Shown: positions 33,508 to 42,730 of the stretch, piece after piece
Numbering within the stretch: the first letter of the stretch is position 1
Layout: the number at the start of each line of letters is the position of its first letter
Assembly: GCA_947252645.1 (NCBI GenBank)
Contig: CAMXWF010000010.1
Span: forward strand, 43,426-107,425
DNA from: an uncultured Bacteroidia bacterium
Lineage (GTDB): Bacteria > Bacteroidota > Bacteroidia > Bacteroidales > CAJPTX01
DNA: 64,000 bases
Direction: 5' to 3'
The notes under the pieces: generated by a model
What the model was told of the DNA's origin: nothing
Database searches by the model: none
The model's input: only the letters and a program-made list of their open reading frames with translations
Made by a program: the position numbers and the translations under genes

Positions 33508-33984
33508 CTAGTACCTGAAGTGCGCAAAGGCCTTGTTGGCCTCAGCCATCTTATGAATATCCTCCTTGCGGCGATAGGCGCCGCCCTCCTGGTTGTAGGC
33601 CGCAATGATCTCATTGGCCAGCCGATCGCTCATGGCATGCCCAGGACGCTTGCGCGCGTAGAGAATCAGATTCTTCATCGCTATGCTCTCCTTGCGCTCA
33701 CCACGTACTTCCACGGGCACCTGGAACGTGGCCCCGCCCACACGGCGACTCTTGACCTCCACCTGCGGCGTAACGTTCTCCAAAGCCTTGCGCCACACAT
33801 CCAGCACCGTGCCCTCGTGCTCCTTCATCCGACTATCCACCAGATCAAGCGCATCGTAAAATATCGAGAACGCCACGCTCTTCTTCCCATCAAACATCAT
33901 GTTGTTCACAAAGCGCGTAACATCCACCTCGTGAAACTTCGGATCGGGCAGTACCACCCGGTGCCTCGCCTTTGTCTTTCTCAT
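33508..33984 (-). CDS. rpsG: 30S ribosomal protein S7
   Basis: Primary 16S rRNA binder of the 30S head. The 158-residue protein starts MRKTKARHRVVLPDPKFHEV and has NMMFDGKKSVAFSIFYDALD and GGATFQVPVEVRGERKESIA. Second gene of the str block. Confidence 0.98.
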   Translation of the reverse strand: MRKTKARHRVVLPDPKFHEVDVTRFVNNMMFDGKKSVAFSIFYDALDLVDSRMKEHEGTVLDVWRKALENVTPQVEVKSRRVGGATFQVPVEVRGERKESIAMKNLILYARKRPGHAMSDRLANEIIAAYNQEGGAYRRKEDIHKMAEANKAFAHFRY

Positions 33985-34008
33985 GGCTACTAACCTCTCA
34001 CGCTTGAC

Positions 34009-34386
34009 CTATTGCTTCTTTGGACGCTTCGTGCCGTACTTGGAACGCCGCTGATTGCGCCCTTCCACCCCTGAGGCATCAAGCGTACCCCGCACCAAAT
34101 GGTAGCGCACCCCAGGCAAATCCTTCACGCGTCCCCCACGCACCAGCACCACGCTGTGCTCCTGCAGATTGTGGCCCTCACCGGGGATATACGCATTCAC
34201 CTCCTTGCCATTGGTCAGCCGCACACGGGCCACCTTCCGCATGGCAGAATTCGGCTTCTTGGGCGTCTGGGTATACACCCGCACGCACACACCCTGTCGC
34301 TGGGGACTCGCATCCAGTGCGGGCGCCTTGCTCACGCCAGTTATCTGCTTGCGCCCCTTCCGTATCAGCTGCTGTATCGTTGGCAT
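34009..34386 (-). CDS. rpsL: 30S ribosomal protein S12
   Basis: Decoding-centre protein and streptomycin resistance locus. The 125-residue protein starts MPTIQQLIRKGRKQITGVSK and contains the universally conserved TPKKPNSAMRKVARVRLTNG and PGEGHNLQEHSVVLVRGGRV. The Lys residues whose changes give resistance (KPNSA and near the PGEGHN loop region) are the normal sensitive type. First gene of the superoperon. Confidence 0.98.
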   Translation of the reverse strand: MPTIQQLIRKGRKQITGVSKAPALDASPQRQGVCVRVYTQTPKKPNSAMRKVARVRLTNGKEVNAYIPGEGHNLQEHSVVLVRGGRVKDLPGVRYHLVRGTLDASGVEGRNQRRSKYGTKRPKKQ

Positions 34387-34441
34387 CTCTCGCCGCCTCC
34401 TTAACTATTTCTCCTTACGCGCGCGCCCTCAAAATAGCGCG

Positions 34442-34474
34442 CAAAGTTAATCCAAATCCCCAAACACCACAAAA
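34442..34474 (-). promoter_or_regulatory. Main promoter of the str-S10-spc-alpha superoperon
   Basis: On the minus strand TTTTG (34474-34470), a 20-nt spacer and TAACTTTG (34449-34442) match the Bacteroidetes consensus in full. The predicted start, near 34437, gives a leader of about 50 nt before rpsL, in which AAGGAG (about 34403) is a ribosome-binding site candidate. Confidence 0.8.
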
Positions 34475-35139
34475 TCCTCCGTAGAGCTATTACCCTACAA
34501 ATCAAAACAAGCTACTCGCCGTGAATCACTTAGCTCTCGCTAAGCCGCTCACAATCGCTCCCGGAGACCGTGGAAGCACTACCGCCTTCGTCTCCACAAG
34601 CCAAGACATCGTAGCCTTTCTCCATGCCCTGACCTCAACTCTACTCGTCGGGGTAGCAAGATTCGAACTTGCGACCCTCTGCTCCCAAAGCAGATGCGCT
34701 AACCGGACTGCGCTATACCCCGCTCGGCCCCGCTCCACCAGCTCCCCGCAGCGCCAGCGCACAACTCGAAGCCAAGCGCAAAGGTAACACTTTTCCCACA
34801 ACCACGCAAACCTCCACTGCATCTAGAAGCCGACTCCACGCCTGGCAACGCGCCGAGGCATGGCAAACACTGCTCCTCAAAACAACAGGGCGAAGGGCTC
34901 CTACCGCGCCGCGCATAATCGATGCCAGATGTATCCACTGCCCCATTTTAGGTATCCATAAATAATATGCCTCAGCGGCAGCGCAGAAAACCGCGCAACT
35001 TGAGGGCAGCTTCCACCACCATCAGGCAAGCAGACAAGCTCACGGCAAAAGGCAAGCACGGCTATGGCCGCACAAAAAGCAATCGCATTGGTACACTCTC
35101 TTGCCCCGTGGAGCCAACTACTCACACCCAAATGGCAGC
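34475..35139. other. Intergenic region around tRNA-Pro
   Basis: Apart from tRNA-Pro (34648-34722) I see no gene. The part from 34723 to 35139 follows the 3' end of the large envelope-protein gene on the minus strand and has no clear terminator hairpin with a T-run. Confidence 0.5.
34648..34722 (-). tRNA. tRNA-Pro (TGG anticodon)
   Basis: Cloverleaf with acceptor stem CGGGGTA/TACCCCG, discriminator A, D arm TAGCGCAGTCCGG, anticodon stem TCTGC/GCAGA with loop TTTGGGA, T loop TTCGAAT. CCA is not encoded. It is a lone tRNA gene between the large protein and rpsL. Confidence 0.95.
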
Positions 35140-38100
35140 CTACCTGTAGCTCTCCACACCACGACACCTCGACTGCGCGCTCTCCACATCGTCGTTCGTA
35201 CCTATGGTGTAGACGTATTTCTTACCCGTCTTGTCCGCAGCACGACGCCGCTTCCTCGCCTTCTCCTTGTCAATAGCTGCCAAGTAGAGGCTATTGGATG
35301 ACACCGTGTACATCGTCTCCCCCGTAAAGTGGAATAGGTAGAACTCCCCGGGCGAAAGCTCCAGGTAGAGGATGAAGTAATCGCCGCTCACCCGCTTGTA
35401 GAATTCCAGAAAGCCCTTGACGCGCTTATTGATATACGTGCCTCCGATGGAAGTAACCCCCAACGCCCCCATCGAGACGTAGGACCGCGTAGCCCTATCC
35501 CAGCGCAGTTGCACGTCGCCCAGACTAATGGTAGTCTTCAGCTTGCCCACGGGCTCCTTACACAGCCCAAAAAGATCGATCTGCTCCTTGGTCTTCTTGA
35601 AGGCCTCGGGCGAAAGGCGCCACCGGAGCCCATCCTGGTAGGAGGGCAACTTCTCATCGAGGGGCGTGAGCTCCTCCCGTGCCTGGATATCTGCCGCCAG
35701 CATCTTGAGCGCATCGTCGAGGAAGAGGAAATCAAAATCAATGAAGGCACGGGCATTCACACTCGAATCGCGCGCGTCGTAAGTTCCCGATAGCGTTGTG
35801 TTCACGTGCACCTGGCCCAAGTCAAAGGGCAGCCGCACCGGGCCACTGGTGAAAAGACGGCACTCCGTGGGATCCAGCTCTATCAACGGAAGCACCGTGT
35901 CCGCATGGGCAAATTTGGCACTATCGGCCAGCTGGAAGCGCCCTCGCTGCGCATTGTAGGTCAGCTTACCCACCGGCTCCACCAGCGACTCATCCATCCT
36001 ACTGCGCCGGTTGCTCACAAACGCCCCATAGGGCGAGGTGGACACATAGGAGAGCATCAAGCCGCTCACTATCACCGAATCCTTGCTACTCCGAGGCTTG
36101 GGCCCATACGGAATCATGAGGCTATCGGCCTGCAGGCGACTGCTAAACCGCAACGGGGCTGCCGAAAACTTGTAGCACTCATAGAGCGGCTTGGCGGCCC
36201 CGTTGAAAAGGAACAGCGGCTCATGGGAGTCTACCTCTACCCTACCCTCAAAGCTAAAACGCTGCGACAAATGGAAGCCGGCCGCCGAATCCACCTGGCT
36301 AAAGGCATGCGAGGTGGCCTCCGGCCCTTGGCCACGCACCATGATGGTGTCCAACGTCAGCACCTGCGGGGTCGGCCAGTCGCTCTGGTAGTCTATCCTC
36401 CCCTTCCCAGCATACGAATAGCCCCCATAGACCATCAGATCGGCCGCGTAGATGTGGTGCGTCAGGTTGGCCTTGTCGAAGTAGAGCGTCGCGTTGTGGA
36501 GCGGCAGCATGCGCTCCTTGCTCTTGACCCCCACGTAGAAATTATCCGGATATATCATGGCATCGGCCACCAAAATCTCCCGCACTCCATCGGCCTTAAG
36601 GTAGGGATCGGTGAAAAGGTAGGTGGCCTGTGGCGCCGCGAAGTAGAGCGAGTCCTCCTGCGGCACCACCGAGTAGAAAATAGACCCTTGCGGCACACTA
36701 TCGAGCATGTAGCTCCGGGGAAATTTGAACTTGCCCGAATCCACCAGCTGCTGCACCCCCGTGGTGGTCAAGCGTATCTCATCCCCATCGATAGGCCAAA
36801 ATATCGTATCGGCCAAGCACTGGTAGCCCAAGGCATCCATATTGCCCACCACCGCACTACTGATGCTACCAAACTCGCCCGAACGGCTGTCGTAGTCCAC
36901 CTCGCCTCGAACCCTATCCGCGCTAAAGGCCGTCGCCTTATCCAGCTCCACAAAAAAACGTATCCCCATCGAGTCTGAGTGCCATGCCCGATTCTCAAAC
37001 ACAAAATGGTCCGAGGTCATATTCGCCTTCCGCATCCCCACCGTCCCCGAACCCAAAAGACTCTGGGCCGTATAGGTGATGTCGCCCTGGAAAGCCGCCG
37101 CGGAATCGTAGAGCGAAAAGCCCTGCTGCCCACGCGACGCATGGAACTCCCCGTCCGCCGGCACCCACCGGATGTTGTGCACCCCACCGTACACATCGGG
37201 GTAGTTGGCATCCACACTCTTAGTTCCCGCAATACTGAACTCCGTGCTCTTGGCCACCATGGAGTCCGGATGAAACACAAAATCATGCGACCGCGTCGTG
37301 GAGTTGAGGAAGGTCAGCTTCCCATCCCCCCGGAGCCCACTGCCGCTCAGCATCAGGTTCTCATAGAAGCGGGCCTTACCATTGTATAGCGGAATCCCCT
37401 CGGGCGGCGTGGGATGCACAAAGCCCAGCGATGTATCGGGACACAGCACCAGCGTATCGCGGAAGGCATCAAGCAGGCTATCGGCCTCCAGGCGACCTGG
37501 GAACGATATGTCCTTCCGACCTATGCGGAACATGTTGTGAAACGTGAACGTATCCACCTGGAAGCTCAACTTCTCCTTGGCATACGACGGGTTGCCCCCG
37601 GCCGTATTGTTGTAGTACACCTTCGACGGCTTAGTCGACTTGAAAAGCGGATACCCCTCGTTGCGGCGGAGCCCCGCCTTGTTGTTGGGCTCATCTATGT
37701 AGATGAATCCCGTGAGCTCCTCCAGCTTGGAGCGCACCAACGCCGTGGCCCGTGAACCATCGGCCGCAGCCGAGTCGTCCAGCTGAAAACGCAAGTAGGC
37801 CGAGTCCACCTTGGTCAAATCGATCGTGTAGTGCTCATAGTCAAAATGCATGCTGTCACCCATGAACGTGAATAGCCCTACATTGACCACCCCATCAAAC
37901 TGGAAGTCCCTATCCTTCTGCAACTTCACGTAGCGCCCTCTCGGTATGATGTTCACGTTCTGCGAATCGCTCACCGACACCCGCGGCACACTATAGACAT
38001 CCAAATCGGCATTATTCAAATCCAGCACTGCGTTGGCCTGATCCTTGCCCACCTGCGAGGAAAACTCTATCGCATCGTAATCCACCTCCTTGAACTTAGC

Positions 38101-39693
38101 CTGGATACTCCGAAACATCCGATCGAGCAAAGTAATCTCCTGGGCCTCGATGTCATAGAGCAAATAGCCCTGTACCGAGAGATCCATCAGCAGGCGACGC
38201 ACCGTCGTGAGCGGCCTATGCATCCGCTCGGCCACCAGACGAATGGGTATCGTACGACCTCCATACCACTTGCTGATCTCCTCCAACTCCAGCAACGGAT
38301 GCTCATACGACATCCCCATCAGCCGATCAAACGGCTCCGCCTTGAAGTACGCATCCGACTGAAAGTACGCCTGCCCAAGCGTAGACCCATACTGCGGCCC
38401 AAAGATAAGCTTGTCGCTCCCCACCTTCCAGCTCAGCTCATCGAAGTAGATCAACATCTTATGGTAGCTACTATAGAGGGGCGCATGGGTAGTCTTGATG
38501 CTCGTGCCCCGCAGCCGCACCACCTTCTCCGGATCGTAGTACTCAAACCGCAACCCGTTGTGGTACAAACTATCGCCCTTCAGGTAGATCGTCACCTCAG
38601 CGTTGTCCGCCACCATCATCGTGGGCCGAAACGCCATGCGCAGCGTACGTAGCTTAATGAAAAGCGTATCGTTGCGCTCCATCTGAAAACGCACCGGGCG
38701 CTCCTGCGTACCCACCCCTATCAGCTGACTACCCTGCATGATGCAACCCCCACGAAACTCCACGCCCGGAAAATGGCTTTTGACCGTGTAGTCCGTACCA
38801 TAGGTATGGAATTCAGGGTAAAACACATCAGGGCGCTCACCCGTCTTGGTCAGCTTATCCTCCAGACGACCTTGCACCGGCCTGTCAAAATAGTCCGTGT
38901 TCGTAAATATCGCGCTGTCAGCCGTATAGGCCGTCTTAGTCATATCTATGCGGTAGGCGCCAAGCTGCGCGTGCACCGCCGACGGCTCAAAACCACTCCG
39001 CAGCCAACGCACCTCTCCCCCTCGGCCCTCCCACGCAAAGCGCAAAGGATAATAGCGACCACTCGTGTTGAAAATAAGAATACTGTCCCCCGGCCGGCGG
39101 CACTCCAAATCCACACCTTGAAACTCTAGCACCAGCTCGGGCTCCGTGCGCACCGCCACCGGCTGCCCAGTAGCCCCCCAGCTAAAAGCATTGCCCTCGT
39201 GGAGAATGCTATCCTGCACCAGCGCCACGGCATCGCGCAGCACCGATAGCTGCGCCACCACCCCTAGACTCCGCGCCCCACACGAGGCCTCCAATACCGT
39301 CAACAACGTCGACAGCTGACCCTGCAGCTCCGTATGCTCCATGTAATACAGAAGGCTCGTATACCACAGGCGGAAATAGGCCCGCGACAAGCCCGCCACC
39401 CGGGCCATAGCAACACTCAGCGTGGCCACACGCTGCTCCACCTCAAGCGACAACGCCTGCTGCTGCCAAAGCCGCGCAAACGCCTCATACCCCTCCCGCT
39501 GCGCCCTCTCGGCCCTCTCCCCCTGCTGCACCGCCTGCTCCAGCTCTGCCGGGAACGTCTCCACCTGCCCCGTGAATAGGCGGCCACCCTGCGTATGGCC
39601 CTCGGGCACCCCCCAATAGGCCAGGCCGAACACAAAACCACACAGCAGCAACGCAACTATGGGCCAACGAACAACTCCTAATCGCTTAGCCAT
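35140..39693 (-). CDS. Very large envelope-associated protein of unknown function (1517 aa)
   Basis: I do not recognise a family. The N-terminus has one hydrophobic segment (about residues 11-28, PIVALLLCGFVFGLAYWGV), a signal anchor or signal peptide, so most of the protein should lie outside the cytoplasm. A helical stretch (about 45-170) is followed by more than 1200 residues rich in predicted beta strands with recurring YFD, FEG and ADSLM-type patterns, suggesting a long repetitive beta structure. Around residues 490-560 a helix-rich segment (IPIRLVAERMHRPLTTVRRL) looks like a winged helix. The C-terminal 20-30 residues are Lys/Arg-rich. Its start overlaps the prmA stop by one base (TGATG), so it is translationally coupled to prmA and follows tpiA. 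The role could be in envelope assembly or transport, but that is inference only. Confidence 0.8.
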   Translation of the reverse strand: MAKRLGVVRWPIVALLLCGFVFGLAYWGVPEGHTQGGRLFTGQVETFPAELEQAVQQGERAERAQREGYEAFARLWQQQALSLEVEQRVATLSVAMARVAGLSRAYFRLWYTSLLYYMEHTELQGQLSTLLTVLEASCGARSLGVVAQLSVLRDAVALVQDSILHEGNAFSWGATGQPVAVRTEPELVLEFQGVDLECRRPGDSILIFNTSGRYYPLRFAWEGRGGEVRWLRSGFEPSAVHAQLGAYRIDMTKTAYTADSAIFTNTDYFDRPVQGRLEDKLTKTGERPDVFYPEFHTYGTDYTVKSHFPGVEFRGGCIMQGSQLIGVGTQERPVRFQMERNDTLFIKLRTLRMAFRPTMMVADNAEVTIYLKGDSLYHNGLRFEYYDPEKVVRLRGTSIKTTHAPLYSSYHKMLIYFDELSWKVGSDKLIFGPQYGSTLGQAYFQSDAYFKAEPFDRLMGMSYEHPLLELEEISKWYGGRTIPIRLVAERMHRPLTTVRRLLMDLSVQGYLLYDIEAQEITLLDRMFRSIQAKFKEVDYDAIEFSSQVGKDQANAVLDLNNADLDVYSVPRVSVSDSQNVNIIPRGRYVKLQKDRDFQFDGVVNVGLFTFMGDSMHFDYEHYTIDLTKVDSAYLRFQLDDSAAADGSRATALVRSKLEELTGFIYIDEPNNKAGLRRNEGYPLFKSTKPSKVYYNNTAGGNPSYAKEKLSFQVDTFTFHNMFRIGRKDISFPGRLEADSLLDAFRDTLVLCPDTSLGFVHPTPPEGIPLYNGKARFYENLMLSGSGLRGDGKLTFLNSTTRSHDFVFHPDSMVAKSTEFSIAGTKSVDANYPDVYGGVHNIRWVPADGEFHASRGQQGFSLYDSAAAFQGDITYTAQSLLGSGTVGMRKANMTSDHFVFENRAWHSDSMGIRFFVELDKATAFSADRVRGEVDYDSRSGEFGSISSAVVGNMDALGYQCLADTIFWPIDGDEIRLTTTGVQQLVDSGKFKFPRSYMLDSVPQGSIFYSVVPQEDSLYFAAPQATYLFTDPYLKADGVREILVADAMIYPDNFYVGVKSKERMLPLHNATLYFDKANLTHHIYAADLMVYGGYSYAGKGRIDYQSDWPTPQVLTLDTIMVRGQGPEATSHAFSQVDSAAGFHLSQRFSFEGRVEVDSHEPLFLFNGAAKPLYECYKFSAAPLRFSSRLQADSLMIPYGPKPRSSKDSVIVSGLMLSYVSTSPYGAFVSNRRSRMDESLVEPVGKLTYNAQRGRFQLADSAKFAHADTVLPLIELDPTECRLFTSGPVRLPFDLGQVHVNTTLSGTYDARDSSVNARAFIDFDFLFLDDALKMLAADIQAREELTPLDEKLPSYQDGLRWRLSPEAFKKTKEQIDLFGLCKEPVGKLKTTISLGDVQLRWDRATRSYVSMGALGVTSIGGTYINKRVKGFLEFYKRVSGDYFILYLELSPGEFYLFHFTGETMYTVSSNSLYLAAIDKEKARKRRRAADKTGKKYVYTIGTNDDVESAQSRCRGVESYR

Positions 39694-40538
39694 CAGCTTC
39701 CTCTAGCTAGCACCACCACATGCCAACCAGCGCGCGCGCCACGCTGGCAACAAGTCCACCCACTCCCCTCAGCACGCAAAATAAGCCCCTGCGCCTGCTC
39801 ACCCAGCAAACCACTCGCCAAAAGCACTCCTCCCGGCACAAGCAAATCCCAGAAACACTGGAAATTGTCTATCAGGAGCTGGTAAAACACATTGGCCATG
39901 ATCAGGGCATAAGGGCCACCGCTAAGCTCCGCCATGTCCTGCTGGCGAATCGTCACGTTGCTGCACCCATTGCGCGCCGCATTGCGGCCTGCAACCACCA
40001 CGGCCCAGGGCTCAATGTCAATGGCATCTACACCTCCTGCTCCCCACAAAGAGGCCGCCACGGAAAGAATCCCCGAACCGCACCCCACGTCCAGCGCACG
40101 CCGCCCCGACAGTAGATGCGCATGGAGCTGCTCAAGCATGAGCTGCGTGGTGGGGTGATGCCCATCGCCAAAAGTCCCCTCGGGGTCTATCGTCAGCTGC
40201 CAATCGCCCCCCACAGGCGGGTGGCTACTTGTGCCAATGGCCAACTGCCCATCCCCTAGACTTACGCATACAGGCCGCAGCTGGGCCTCGTAGGCAGCAT
40301 TCCAGTTCTGCGCTGGAAGCTCCTCCACCGTAAAATTCAGCCCCTTCCCAAGAGCCTGCAGCTGCGTTGCAAGCCGCACGCGGTCAAACCGGCTGCGCGC
40401 AATATACGCATACAGCCGATCACCTTCCTCGCGAAACGCCTCATACCCAAGCTCAAGCAGGCCCTCCTGCACTAGCCCCAAGGCAAGCTCCCCGGGGCGC
40501 AACCCCATCAGCTGGACTTCTAGGTAGCTAGCTCCCAT
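39693..40538 (-). CDS. prmA: Ribosomal protein L11 methyltransferase
   Basis: SAM-dependent enzyme that methylates L11. The 281-residue protein has an N-terminal substrate-binding domain (about 1-90) and a Rossmann methyltransferase domain with motif I ALDVGCGSGILSVAAS (about residues 150-165), then DIEPWAVVVAGRNAARNG and the motif IV-like MANVFYQLL. It starts 19 nt after tpiA and overlaps the next gene by one base. Confidence 0.9.
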   Translation of the reverse strand: MGASYLEVQLMGLRPGELALGLVQEGLLELGYEAFREEGDRLYAYIARSRFDRVRLATQLQALGKGLNFTVEELPAQNWNAAYEAQLRPVCVSLGDGQLAIGTSSHPPVGGDWQLTIDPEGTFGDGHHPTTQLMLEQLHAHLLSGRRALDVGCGSGILSVAASLWGAGGVDAIDIEPWAVVVAGRNAARNGCSNVTIRQQDMAELSGGPYALIMANVFYQLLIDNFQCFWDLLVPGGVLLASGLLGEQAQGLILRAEGSGWTCCQRGARAGWHVVVLARGS

Positions 40539-40557
40539 ACTGGCAGCATCACGAGGC

Positions 40558-41313
40558 TCAAAACGATTTGGCTATCGTGAGGAAATCAGCTGCCTTCAGC
40601 GAAGCACCGCCGATCAGCCCCCCGTTGATATGCGGCTGGGCAAACAGCTCACGGGCGTTCTTCGCGTTGCAACTCCCCCCATAGAGGATGGGCACAGCCT
40701 CACCCGCAGCACCAAACTGCCTACTTTGCCACTGCGCAATAAAGGCACACACCGCCTCCGCCTGCGCCGCGGTGGCCGTGCGGCCAGTGCCGATAGCCCA
40801 AATCGGCTCATAGGCCACGATGAGCGACTTCTCCACCGCCTCAGCCGAAAGCCCGGCAAGCGTAGACAACTCCTCCTCGATGTAGGAAAAAGCCGCCGAC
40901 TCGCCCTGGGAGCGCACCGACTCCGGTTCCCCCACGCAATAGACCACCTGGAGCTGGGCCGCCAGGGCCTGCCTGAGCTTCTCCGACAGCAAAGCCCCAT
41001 CCTCATGGTGGTACTGACGGCGCTCCGAGTGCCCTAGTATCACCGCCCGCGCCCCGCAAGAGGCCAGCATCGGGGCCGACACCTCCCCAGTGTACGCCCC
41101 ATGGTCGTGCGCAGAGCAATCTTGCCCCCCCACCACCACGCGACTAGGCACCTGCCCCGCCACCGCAGCCACGTGGGTAAACGGCGGAAACACCATCACC
41201 TCCACCTCTCCCGGTACCTGCGTCAAGCCCCGCCCTATCTCCGCCACCAAGGCCTGCGCCTCCGCAAGCGTGGTGTTCATCTTCCAGTTCCCTGCCGCTA
41301 TCCTGCGTGCCAT
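40558..41313 (-). CDS. tpiA: Triosephosphate isomerase
   Basis: Interconverts dihydroxyacetone phosphate and glyceraldehyde 3-phosphate. The 251-residue protein has GNWKMN with the catalytic Lys (about residue 12), ILGHSERRQYHHE with the catalytic His, the active-site Glu in AYEPIWAIGTG, and the phosphate loop GLIGGASLK. The start has AAGGAGG upstream. First gene of the tpiA-prmA-large protein run. Confidence 0.97.
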   Translation of the reverse strand: MARRIAAGNWKMNTTLAEAQALVAEIGRGLTQVPGEVEVMVFPPFTHVAAVAGQVPSRVVVGGQDCSAHDHGAYTGEVSAPMLASCGARAVILGHSERRQYHHEDGALLSEKLRQALAAQLQVVYCVGEPESVRSQGESAAFSYIEEELSTLAGLSAEAVEKSLIVAYEPIWAIGTGRTATAAQAEAVCAFIAQWQSRQFGAAGEAVPILYGGSCNAKNARELFAQPHINGGLIGGASLKAADFLTIAKSF

Positions 41314-41364
41314 AGCCTATCCTCCTTAATGTTTCCCAACCTGCCCCACCGACCCAACCCTCCC

Positions 41365-41372
41365 CAAAGTTA
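41365..41372 (-). promoter_or_regulatory. Probable -7 element of the tpiA promoter
   Basis: TAACTTTG on the minus strand matches the Bacteroidetes -7 box exactly and lies 52-59 nt before the tpiA start. The -33 position holds TTCTG, a poor match. Confidence 0.5.
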
Positions 41373-41425
41373 ACCACTTTACGGGAATAGCGCAGAATCT
41401 GGCGATTAGCGATTGGCTTCTAACC

Positions 41426-42730
41426 CTACTGTAGGCGAGAATATATCCAGCTTATCCAATTTTTTACCGTGGCCGCTCTACGCCTACACGTAGAAGCAGC
41501 AAGGCGAGATGCAACCGGCGAAGCCAGCAAAATAGAAACCACCTGCTCGTCCGAGGGACACATCCCACAACGCAAATAGAGCCTCATGGCCGCTTGAAAG
41601 GGTGCATGGCGCAAAACAACCGCGGCGATGAAACGAATGCGTAAACCTAGGCTACCCTGCGTGCAAAACCTTTCGCCCAAAGGCGAAAGGTCCACACTTG
41701 GGCCAAACTCATCCACGAGCCCCAAATAGCGGGCAGCATTCACATAGTAGTCCACCTGGCGAAGCGCAAAGCTCTGCTGTCCCTTGAAGCTGATTTCAAG
41801 CCCTAACTGTTTTTTTTCAATAGGTGCGCCCCGACTATAGAGCAACTCGCAGAGACTAATAATCCTATTCAGGGAATCGGCCTGCGGGAAAGGAACATCA
41901 TTGGGTTCCGCCACGCAACTTTGCTCCAGCAGGGTCTGGAGGTGCTTGGCAGAGAAGCTCTCATCCATGGGCCCCAAGACCTGATACTGACGTTGCGTCA
42001 ACAGCTGAATAGAGCTGTAATTCTCCAACTCCTCAAAACCGTACTCCCAGAGCCCGTACAACCCATTGCTGTAGCATAGAAAAATCGTCCGCACTGGCTT
42101 ACCCACCCTAGTGCTCCACAAGCGAAACGGATAGTATAGTTGCCGAACAATGAAATCACTCTGCTCACCCATTTTGGCCTCCAGCAAGTAGATAGCATCG
42201 CGCCCCTCATAGCCTGCATCTATCTCTACCTGCGCCCCCTCAACCTCAACGTGCATGGCCTTGCCGTCACGCATTGCAATGTCAAAGCCAAAAGCCGGCG
42301 TACCCATACGACCAGAGATAGTAGGCCACAGCGCAGCATCGCCTGTGAAGTCCTGCAAGATGCCCCAGGAATAGGCCCCGTGGAGCGCCATGGCCTCGCT
42401 GGTAATGTTAGCCAAGGAAAGGGAATCAAACTGCCGCCGCGAAATGAACGGAACTGGCTCCTGCGTATCGAGTGACTCAAGCTCATGGAAAGTCAGCATC
42501 GGGGCTATCAGATAGCTTCCGCGTCGCGTAGGGAGCATGGAAAGTCCACGCTCCGCAAAAGGCTGCGGCAAAGCACTGGCATGGTCGAATTTCGCCATCA
42601 GGCGCGGTTCACGCACCTTCTTTATCTGCTCGGCAGTAATAGCAAAGCACCCATCCTGCGCCACACGCTCTGCAATATGGTACTCCGCAAAAAGCCTACT
42701 CCAAGCCGCATCGTTGGTCTTCTCACTCAT
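41426..42730 (-). CDS. Type II restriction endonuclease
   Basis: The 434-residue protein overlaps an adenine methyltransferase gene by 8 bp. A PD-(D/E)XK-like nuclease core is visible around residues 165-200: EVEIDAGYEGRDAIYLLEAK provides an acidic residue and the EAK catalytic pair, preceded by PAFGFDIAM. The C-terminal part (about 285-400) looks like a winged-helix DNA-binding region. The cognate site is not deducible from sequence; the methyltransferase type suggests a recognition site with a methylatable adenine, GATC being common. Base composition looks lower in GC than in neighbouring housekeeping genes, consistent with transfer. Confidence 0.8.
   Translation of the reverse strand: MSEKTNDAAWSRLFAEYHIAERVAQDGCFAITAEQIKKVREPRLMAKFDHASALPQPFAERGLSMLPTRRGSYLIAPMLTFHELESLDTQEPVPFISRRQFDSLSLANITSEAMALHGAYSWGILQDFTGDAALWPTISGRMGTPAFGFDIAMRDGKAMHVEVEGAQVEIDAGYEGRDAIYLLEAKMGEQSDFIVRQLYYPFRLWSTRVGKPVRTIFLCYSNGLYGLWEYGFEELENYSSIQLLTQRQYQVLGPMDESFSAKHLQTLLEQSCVAEPNDVPFPQADSLNRIISLCELLYSRGAPIEKKQLGLEISFKGQQSFALRQVDYYVNAARYLGLVDEFGPSVDLSPLGERFCTQGSLGLRIRFIAAVVLRHAPFQAAMRLYLRCGMCPSDEQVVSILLASPVASRLAASTCRRRAATVKNWISWIYSRLQ

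Noticed and set aside
16254..34484. Many long open frames on the plus strand across the ribosomal superoperon
   Set aside because: They are mirror images of the highly biased codon use of the ribosomal genes on the other strand; they lack motifs and ribosome-binding sites.
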